From Dillenia suffruticosa (lineage: Eukaryota > Streptophyta > Magnoliopsida > Dilleniales > Dilleniaceae), in contig JAVTVX010000020.1 of assembly GCA_033439265.1 (NCBI GenBank), positions 17,130,001-17,194,000 on the forward strand: 64,000 bases of DNA, in the 5' to 3' direction. Position 1 is the first letter of the stretch. Every line of letters begins with the position of its first letter. Below, piece after piece: positions 55,461-64,000 of this stretch. The translations under genes and the position numbers were made by a program. The notes below the pieces were generated by a model. It was not told the origin of the DNA. It searched no databases and was given only the letters and a program-made list of their open reading frames with translations.

Positions 55461-57821
55461 GTTGGGGAAAGGGGAGAGGAGAGGAGAGGAGGAAGAAGAG
55501 GAGAGGCTTTGGAAGGGAAGATTGAGATTGAGGTTCGTTTAGGGTTTGGTGAAGATCGGGAGATGAAAATCTCTGTGATGGTTTTCTTCTCGACTTGAAA
55601 CTATTGAGGATTTAAAGAGGCTTTTGGAGGGAAGTAATAATTAATATCTAAAAGATTTCTCTCCCTGAAACTAAGAATAATTATGAGAACAGTAATATAC
55701 ACATAAAAAGTTAGACAATTTTAGAGAAATATGTATCACAGTAAATAAAAATTAGACGTATTCAATTATGAAAAATTCATAATATTTTTAAACTTTAAGA
55801 ATAGATTACCATGTAATACAACCATAAGAATCTGTTCCCTACAATTACAAAGTCGAAATTGTAACATTTGAATATTTGAAATATATAAATAAGTTTTATA
55901 CTAATTTCATAATAGTCACATATAAAACTATTGATACCAATAATATTTTATAAGATGTTTCAATTGTTTCTATATTTTATATTTCTTTTAAAAAATTAAT
56001 GTCACGTGTTTCACTTTCATTTTTTATGTATGTTTTAACAAATTAGTATTTGATTGTATCTCAAGTATATAAAAAGGTCTGTAATACTAACTGATTTTAG
56101 TGAGACTAAACTAACATATCACAAGTTACACACAACTAAATATAAGTTGCACAGATTAGTAATTACTAACTTTTCAATTTTAAAAGGAAAAAATGCTTTT
56201 CTTTGGGGGGGGGGATTCAACGTTACACACAATCTACAAAAAAACATAACTATATGTTCTATTAAAAATTTTCATTAATTAAAAAATTATGAGTAGAATA
56301 AAATAAAGGTCAATTAAGGCAAAGTAAGTGATATATCTTATTTTGTGTATATTTTTATATGTATTTATATAACATTTATCAACTAATTACATCATTTATG
56401 GCTTAAACTTGCTTTTAATGCAATATTTCTTTCTTTTGTAGGTTAATCGTGAAAATATGAAGATTATGGAACAAAAAGAGAGAAAAAGATGAACAAGGAC
56501 CATGGAGAGCGTGCAGAGTAGAAGATATCAAGTTCATGAAAGGCTAGCAAGCCAGCATGGGTCGCACCCACAAGTAGCCCCCACCTGTGCTCGCGTGTTT
56601 TCAAGTTATCATCAAGCCAGCATCGCAGGCGCAGTGGTCCTGGAGTGCACCTCTAGTTGATTTTAAAGTAGCCTCAGCTTTCGCATGCAGTTGCGCCCAT
56701 CTTGGTTACTCCATTGCTTTTTAACAGAAGCCTGTCAGCCCCATCCTTATGGCACTCAAAGCCCCAAGCGCGGTCACGCATTGCAACAGAAGTGCAGAAC
56801 GCTTCGTGTGGCCGCACCTTGCCTAAGCACCTTACCTTAAGCTTGCGGCCATGTATTCTCTTTATTGGGCCAACACTTTGTAGCAGAAACATCTCAGCCC
56901 AACCTTGCAGGCACCCAAAATCTTTGAGCACGTCCACGCATCACTTCAGAAACCTCACAACTTCTCCGCGCGGCCAGGCAAATATGCCATCTCAGCCGCA
57001 CATGACCTAATTCTTAATAAATACATTGTTCACAACCGCAAGGCCTACGGAGCATAGTTGTGCCAACAACAGTCTAGCTCTTTAAAAATCATAATTTAAA
57101 AGCTCTTTCACATCCAAGCCCCATTATTCATTTCTAACAATAAGAGCCATCTAGAGAGAGTTGTAGAGATTAGATTAGATTAGATTGGGGTTTGATGTAA
57201 GAAATAAGGGTGACTTGGAAGAAGAAAGAGGAGATGCATTGAAGATTGAGAGATTTAACATGAAGAAGAAGGTGCAGGGGCTTCAAGGATGAGATTGTGA
57301 AAGGGTCTTGTAAAAATTTTCACCAACACGTCAGATATCATTTATCCTTCATGTTTTCCATATTTTTCTTTTTTATTTCTATTTCTTTGTCTTTGATTTT
57401 TGGAAAAACTATATATTATACTTTGAATATTTTTTTATGAATATTACATGTTTCTAAAGATTTATAACTTAGACTATTGATAATTTATGTGCTTATCATG
57501 ATTATGGGGTTGATTAATTGTTATTACATATTAGGTTTTTATATCTCATGCCTATAAATTGAATGAGTTATGATAATGCCCAGGTGGATGATTTTTGAGT
57601 CGGTTTATATGGATTTTATAGATTTCATGTACTTTTGAATTTATATATTATTCAAATATTTTTTGCTTATTTTGTAGAGAGTTTGTGGTTAAAGTATTTG
57701 ATATTATTTATTAACGATTCTTCTGATTATGGATGTTGGAGCTATCCAATGATATGATTAGATTGTTGAACATATGAAATGAATATGTTATGCTAGATAG
57801 ATGATTTACGACACATTAAAT
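55461..57821. other. Non-coding sequence upstream of the ZIP4 copy
   Basis: 55461-55560 is CT-rich on the minus strand and may be the old 5' untranslated region. 55600-56440 is AT-rich. 56480-57330 has higher GC, includes a (GATTA)n stretch near 57170-57188, and reads like a repeat of unknown type. No protein homology recognised; a run of 10 G stands at 56205-56214. Confidence 0.4.
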
Positions 57822-57899
57822 TGTTGAAGAACAAGATAATCAACCATTCAGGGCTTAAATTCAAGTCCTCGAGATTTTAGAATAAAGCCCAATTAATGA

Positions 57900-59045
57900 C
57901 ACCGTTAGAAAACAAACTTTCAGTGATGAAAAAATCTATCGCCGAAAATCCCTTTTTCGTAGCTAAAAGATATCAGTGACAGATTTTTTCCGTCACTAAA
58001 TCCGTCACAAAAAGTGACCCCGCTAATTTTCAGTGATAGATTTTTTTTCCGTCGTAAATATCAGCGTCAGATTAGCGATGGAAAAAATCCATCGCCGATA
58101 TTAGCGATGGAAAAAAATCCGTAACTGAAAAAAAAAATGAAAAAAATTTGGAAATAAATCGACGGAAAAAATTCCGTCGCTGATTTTTTAGCACATTTTT
58201 AAGCTCTCGGCAAGCTCCATGTGCTTAGCCATGTGACACCCGCCCCCCGGCCCGAGCCCGGCCCACACACCCACTCATGTGCTGACTTGCTTTATTATGC
58301 ATAAAATTCCTCTTTCACCATGTCCATCACTACCGTACACAAAGAGAAGCACAAGTACACCACAACCACCACACCACATTACACTCTCTTGTTTTTTCCT
58401 TTATTTTTTGTATTTGATCTCTTCACCACACTCTATTTAATAATAATAAAATAATTTAAAATAATTTAAAATAATATTTTATTATAAAATAATAATAAAA
58501 TATTAAAAAAATGAAATAATAAAATGATATTTATTATAAAATAATAATAATTTAAAATAAAATATTACCAAATTTTAAAAAATAAAATAATATTATTTTT
58601 TCACAAAATAAAATAAAAAGAAAAGGAAAAGGAATTATTAAATAAAAAATTAGAAATTAGAAATTAAAAAAATTAAAAACTCCGTCGGTAATCTGTCGTT
58701 AAATTTTCCGTCAGTAATCCGTCGCTAATTTTTCCGTCGCTGAAAGTTATATTTTTTTTTTATTTTTTTCACCAACCACTGTTATACTAACGGATTAGTG
58801 ACGGAAATTTTCCGTCGCTAAAAATTTCGTCGATAATCCGTCGCTGATGCGTTTCACAAATTTTTTTTTCTTCTGTGGACCACTACAGTAACGAATTAGC
58901 GACGGAATTATTTCCGTCATTAATTTCTGTCACTAATCTCTCGGTATTGATTCCGACATTAATCCGTCGCAAATCCGTCGCTATTACCGATGGATATTTT
59001 TCTATCGATAATTTTTCGTCACTGAAGCAGTGTTTTCTAGTTGTG
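57900..59045. mobile_element. Non-autonomous CACTA element 1 (1146 bp)
   Basis: Left end CACCGTTAGAAAACAAAC and right end (reverse complement) CACAACTAGAAAACACTG are CACTA-type terminal inverted repeats. The 3-bp target duplication TGA flanks it (57897-57899 and 59046-59048). Inside are many subterminal copies of TCCGTCGCTAA-like motifs in both orientations. No transposase frame. Confidence 0.88.
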
Positions 59046-59428
59046 TGACTCAAATGTTCTCATCATTCTGGAACAAAAGTGGGCGGTAACCTACCCAGAA
59101 AAATCATCACAGTGTTGTCCAAAATCTAGGCAGATTACAACCCAATTTGGTGGTATGTTTCAAACAGCAAGAAAAGCATGAAAAAGACATGGTTGAAGGG
59201 ATGAAAATCCATTAAGGGAGTTACAAAATGAAAACCCAAAGAATCCTAGAAAAGCCCAAGAAGACAAGTAAAACAGTCAAAAGGGTATTTTGGATAGAAT
59301 TTATAACGGATAGTTTTTTGTCTTTCTCTATAGACAAGTTTTTTTGTATTTACCGGCTAGTTTTTATGTTTACCAGTTATTTGAGTCTCATTCCTCTATA
59401 AGTAAGTGTCTCACCTCTCATTTGAAGC

Positions 59429-60712
59429 ATGAAGAAAAATTTAGAAATCTTGGAGAGCAATCTTCTTCCTAAAGTGGAACAATCACCTCCACAACTATCA
59501 AATAATACACCACAACAATCAAATGAGGAGAAAATAACAACACAAGAGGGAGACGCTCTGAGGACTTGTGAACAATGTGAGGAGGAAAGCACCATACACC
59601 ACAAGAAAACACACTTTCAATGACGAAAACTTATCGACGAAAAAAAAATTCATCACTAATAGCTTCAGATTTGTGACGGATTATTGTCAAACAAAATATC
59701 AAGAGATTTGCGACGGATTAGTGACGAAAATTAATGACGGAAATATTTCTGTCACTAATTCGTCGCTATAGTGATCAAATGTGAAAAAAAAAATTTATAA
59801 ACCAATCGACAGATTAGCACGACGGATTACCGACAGAAATTTTACTGATGGATTAGCGACGGATTTTTTTTAATATTTTTATTTTTTATTAAATAATTCT
59901 TTTATTTTTATTTTTATTTTATTTTGTACAAGAATAATATTATTTTATTTTTTACATTTTTTTATTATCTTATTTTAAGCTAAAATTTTATTATTTTATT
60001 ATTTTATAACAAATTATCATTTTATATTATTTTATTATTATTAAAAATTATGAGATAAAGATAATAAATAAAAAAATATATGGTTAGATGACTAACTGTG
60101 GTCTGATGATTGTGTTGCTTTGATTATTTTACGCGTGGGGGTTCGAATCACGCTGGAGGTATTGAAGCATTTTTCACAAATTAAAGGAAGCGGGCGGGCA
60201 GACGGGCTGTTAAGCAAGCTGGTGGGTGTGCGCATGCGGGGGGGTTTGCAAGCGCGAGTTTGCAGGTGCGGGCGGGTGGGCGGTGTAGGACGGGTTGTGT
60301 GCATGATAGCGCATGGGCAAATGAGGCGTGGGCGGGTCTATGCATAGGCGCATAAGGCACGGGCGGGTAACGCGTTTGTGCGTGTGCAAATGCTTGAGGG
60401 TTCCAGAATTAGAGACGAAAAAAATCCGTCACTGATATTGAATTATCAGTAGCGACAAAATTATTAGCGATAGAAAAATTCCGTCGCTAATTTATCACTG
60501 ATTTTTTTATATATTTTCTAATCAACGATAAATTAACGATAGATATTTTTAGTTACGGAAAAAATCCATGGCTAATCTATCGCTGATATCAGCGACGAAT
60601 AGTATTCCGTCGATAAAAATTAGTGGGGTAATTTTCAGCGATGGAAAAAATCCATCGCTAATACTCTTTAGCGACGGAAATTTCCGTTGTTGATACCTTA
60701 TTCCTAGTAGTG
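59429..60712 (+). other. Element E internal small open frame, interrupted by CACTA element 2
   Basis: ATG at 59429 opens Met-Lys-Lys-Asn-Leu-Glu-Ile-Leu-Glu-Ser followed by a Gln/Ser-rich stretch and T-C-E-Q-C-E-E-E-S, then runs into the CACTA element at 59597. After it (60713 on) the same frame is not clearly kept. I recognise no family; it could be a gag-like remnant or a captured fragment. Confidence 0.3.
59597..60712. mobile_element. Non-autonomous CACTA element 2 (1116 bp)
   Basis: Ends CACCACAAGAAAACACAC and, reversed, CACTACTAGGAATAAGG. Flanking triplets ATA and TTA differ by one base. Subterminal CGACGGA repeats as in element 1. The centre (60120-60390) is GC-rich and starts with GGGGGTTCGAATCACGC, a B-box-like tRNA motif. 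Confidence 0.82.
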
Positions 60713-61060
60713 TTAGAGACTAAAGGAAAAAGGAAGCAAGAGAGAGATCAACCTCAAGAAGACTCAGCTCTAGCCCAAGAGGGAGATAGGGAATCTCCAC
60801 CATCTCCTGCACCTCTCAAAAGATCGATTAGATTGCGGCTACCTCTATCGGAATGGGTGAACAAGAGAATTTACTAAACTCAAGTGCAATCACCTAACCA
60901 AGAGCAAGGAGAAGGCCACAAAATCTGATGAACTCTCTCTCTTTCCCTCATACAACAAAAGGTTCATCATTTTAAAGCCATAAAACAGCAAGAAGAATCA
61001 AAAGGTAAATTGTCCAAGAACTTTCTGATAGTTTGGCTCCATAGTCCTTTATTCGCCAAA

Positions 61061-61331
61061 CTTGAGGGGGATGTTAAAAAAGAAGACAATCAATCATTCA
61101 AGGCTCAAATCCAAGTCCTTGAATGTCATAATAAAGCCCAATTCATGACTCAAATGGTCTCATCAGTCCAGAATAAAAACAGGCAGTAAGCCGCCCAGAA
61201 AAATTATCGCAGTGTGTTATCCAAAATCTAGGCAAATTACAGCCTACTTTGGTAGCCCATTTCAAGCAGCAAGAAAAGCACAAAAAAAGGCATGGTTGAA
61301 TAGATGAAAGTCTATTAAGAGAGGTCCAAAA
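61061..61331 (+). repeat. Element E polypurine tract and start of 3' LTR
   Basis: CTTGAGGGGGA followed by TGTTAAAAAAG; parallel to 57822-57899 joined to 59046-59230. Stops at 61331 where LTR F begins. Confidence 0.75.
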
Positions 61332-64000
61332 TGTCACGCCCCGAACTGGGATCGTGAATAACCGCTCGTTGTCCCTGGATGCTGGCTGTATTTTTACAGA
61401 AAATCGGGTAGAATCTCCACATAAATTGAAGGTTTCCCATGTACAATTTCACCTGTATATCACATTCATCCTGTAAAAATAAACAATTGGCCATCCCGAC
61501 CTCTCCAAAATCAACAAATACCACAGCCAACATCCAGAACAACGCAAAGCTATAAAGTTTCTAGCAGTTCTAGCAACAGACCTCTACTGTCATGCCCAAC
61601 TAGAGCATGAGCAGCCGCCACACCGAGCGGACTTAAATTCTACGCATATATAAAATAAATTTTCAAGTTATTTTTTAATATTCACAAATGCCTCAATGCA
61701 ATGAAATAAATCAATATGAGGGTTTCATGAATAAATGTCCATAATTTATACAGTCATCCCAAAAAGTTATATAAATACATTGGTCAAACTAAAATCTCCA
61801 ATATATAACGATACCACCAATCATCGTAGCGGAAGAGGTGAAAATATCCATATCGAATCCCAGCGATATCATGTTTGCGTCACAATTATACAAATCCAAC
61901 AATACCTCCTCGATCCAACACTAATCCTATGGGAAAGAAAGCGAGGGGTGAGTATCTATGGGAGGATACTCAATAAGTGAGGGGATTGACATCATACTAT
62001 CAATATCGAGGGTGAATTTTGAGTGTCAAAGCATAAGATAAAAAAATATCCACAGTGTGCAAACCGATCATGTTATTTCAAAATCATATATAATACGCAC
62101 ACATCAGAAAGCAAGATATGCATCCAATATTTACATCAATGTCATGAAGAGCCGGCCAATGAAATATTCCCGGTAATGGTCTACCTCGACCAAGGATGGC
62201 GCATTGGGGGGTTTTTCCAAATGCAAATATTAAATAATGGCTCTTTGCCCCAATGTTGGCCACAGACTACCCCAACTAGCCTGTAAATAATAATAATATA
62301 CATATAACTAGTCGGCCGTGTATGGTACCCCCGCCTGGTGCTAGACGAAGCCGTACTCAACGTCCTCTCCGATAAGGGTCAACCTGGGACACCCATACAC
62401 ATGACGATCTGGCGGATACCTCCGGCCGAAACGTATCCGGATACAAGGGGTGCCTCTACCAGATGTCCTTCGTAGCTACAGATCACAATATCATATCGGC
62501 TGGGCACGTAGCCCCATCCATCCCATCACCATGTCGGCCGGACATATAGCCCCATGCATAATATCATAACGTCGGCCGGGCATACAGCCCAATATATAAG
62601 TAAATCCATTTAAAACCATGTGTCAATGCAGTGGAAGTATTAAAACATATCAATATGTCGAAAATGTGGCACAATATACAGTTATCAAAACTCATGGATG
62701 CATATCAATAAAGTCAGAATTTAAGACACTCCAAAGGTCACAAAATATTTCATAAAATATTCGAAAATTCTAACAATTATACATTTTGCAAAAACATGTC
62801 ATTTAAAAAGTATTTTTGAAATATGGTTTTCAATCAATAGCGAATGTCAAAATCTCACTCACAGTTCTAGAGAAGGTGGTCACTCCCTATTTTCAAAATA
62901 AATCCAAATCTGCTTCTTCGAGTCTCCAAAATAATCAACCTAATCAGATCATCAAAATTGAATATCAATTTCTCAAGCATCTTTAGGGTTTATCCAAAAG
63001 ACATGAAATGTACAATATCCTCTACTTTATGGCTCATTTCATTCCAACCCTACAACCCAGATACTTCCATGCATATTTCAAAGTTTAACTCTAAGGGAAA
63101 CTATTCAAATTAACTCGACATGATTTTATGATTCTATAATATGATTCTTTCGTATCAAACCATCTAGTTTCTGTAACATTCTATACTTTAACCTTCAAAA
63201 TCACATATAATCATTTCAGAATTTGTATTCTATTCGCATTCTACTTACACTCTAAACATATACAGAACCTTTCATCTTAGATTCAATCCTAAATTCATTC
63301 AATGTATCAGTTAGAGACGAAATCTCCTCACCTAGGGTTTTCTCAAAGCGCAGAGTCTCGTCCGAAAGTCGCTTCGGTCACTCCAAGGTCTGTAGTGTTT
63401 CCTATCAAAGCAAGATTTATTTGTTAGATCTAAACACTTAGATCAGAAGCAAAATCCTAAGTCATTTACCTGCGTGGAGGTTCGTGGGCTGTCACGGGCT
63501 CATGGGCCGTTGCGGGCCGTCGCGGGCTCGTGGGCTACAGCGGGCTCGTAGGTTCGCAGGTCAGCGGGCCAGTAGGGTTCGGCTAGCGGGCTCACGGTTT
63601 GTGGGCCAGTGGGCTAGCAGGCCGATAGGCCTACGGGCTGGTGGGCCTGCGGGCTGGCGGGCCTGCAGCTGATGGGCCTGCAGGCTAGTAGCTTGCGGGT
63701 GATGGACCTGCAAGTTGGCGGGCCGATGGGCCTGCAGCTGATGGGCCTACGGGCCGACAGTGGCTCGCGGGCCACAGTGGCTTGCGGGCTGGTGCTCGCC
63801 CGTGCACTGGTGCGCGCTCGTGCGCTGCGCTGGCTCGTGTGCGCTCGCGCGCTACTGCGCGCCCGTGCGCGCTCGTGTGCTGGGCCGCGCGCACTCGTGC
63901 GCTGGGCCACTCACGCTCGTGCGCTGGGCTGCGCGGGCTCGCTCGCGCACTTGTTCGCGCTCGCGGCCTGGCTCGCGCTCGCGGGCTCGGTCGTGTGCAA
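61332..64000 (-). repeat. LTR F: gypsy LTR of the B/C/D family group, running off the right edge
   Basis: Starts TGTCACGCCCCGAAC like B and C. Hairpin TGAGTATC/GATACTCA at 61949-61972, CGTAGCTAC near 62471, middle part (62140-62600) closest to element D, and a GC-rich block from about 63480 to the edge like B and C. Whether it belongs to a full element or is a solo LTR cannot be told here. Confidence 0.85.

Larger units (their letters stand above)
57822..61331 (+). mobile_element. Element E: copia-like non-autonomous LTR element with two CACTA insertions
   Basis: The sequence TGTTGAAGAACAAGATAATC at 57822 recurs as TGTTAAAAAAGAAGACAATC at 61072. The two copies then run parallel (AATAAAGCCCAATT, ATCTAGGCA, AGCAAGAAAAGCA) for about 260 bp, apart from a CACTA element in the left copy. 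The polypurine tract CTTGAGGGGGA at 61061-61071 is copia-like. Internal sequence, without the second CACTA element, is only about 0.5 kb and encodes no polymerase. The 3' LTR is cut at 61332 by LTR F. The end of the 5' LTR (about 59428) and the primer site are uncertain. Confidence 0.75.

Noticed and set aside
56674-57010. Open frames on both strands in the GC-richer stretch
   Set aside because: Mutually overlapping, no recognisable family, no start or splice context.
1-64000. CRISPR array, rRNA genes, bacterial operons, env-like third frame in the gypsy elements
   Set aside because: None seen: no regular spacer-repeat array, no rRNA signature, and no open frame between pol and the 3' LTR of element C.

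Overview
The window is nuclear DNA of a flowering plant; the species cannot be named from it. Plant LTR retrotransposons of the Ty3/gypsy Tekay/Del type (Met-tRNA primer sites, chromodomain-like C-terminus), Ty1/copia remnants, CACTA miniatures and a tRNA-derived SINE fill almost all of it. No intact cellular gene was found.

The only cellular gene is a broken minus-strand copy of the meiotic crossover gene SPO22/ZIP4. Its exon pieces lie at 54722-55460, 34561-34887, 20153-20341, 19709-19945 and 796-1096. Splice sites and codon phases still fit between most pieces, but there are three in-frame stops and at least six frameshifts, one exon is split by about 20 kb of retrotransposon, and two introns have grown to about 14.2 and 18.6 kb. 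The copy continues off the left edge.

Layout from left to right. 1-795: leader and LTR of an element that cuts ZIP4 exon 4. 1371-19489: old gypsy element A (minus), with gypsy element B (8565-16689) nested in its gag. 22159-32699: a young, full-length gypsy element C (plus) with a perfect 5-bp target duplication and almost identical LTRs. 32784-33230: a 3' pol fragment of another gypsy lineage. 34888-54715: an old copia element (minus) inside ZIP4 exon 1, itself carrying a SINE (39614-39802) and a complete but decayed gypsy element D (40179-52203). 57822-61331: a copia-like non-autonomous element E (plus) with two CACTA miniatures inside and its 3' LTR cut by LTR F (61332 to the right edge).

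The most notable observation is shared by A, B, C and D. In each, the Gag frame and the protease-RT frame are separated by about 180-380 bp that begin with GT at the same Gag codon and end with AG. Removing this segment joins Gag to Pol in frame (in A only up to a later 1-bp insertion). In B, C and D it also holds a bulged hairpin about 70-90 nt before the AG. This suggests an intron that sets the Gag to Gag-Pol ratio: unspliced RNA gives Gag, spliced RNA gives Gag-Pol. A second shared signal is a perfect or near-perfect TGAGTATC/GATACTCA inverted repeat in the LTRs of five families.
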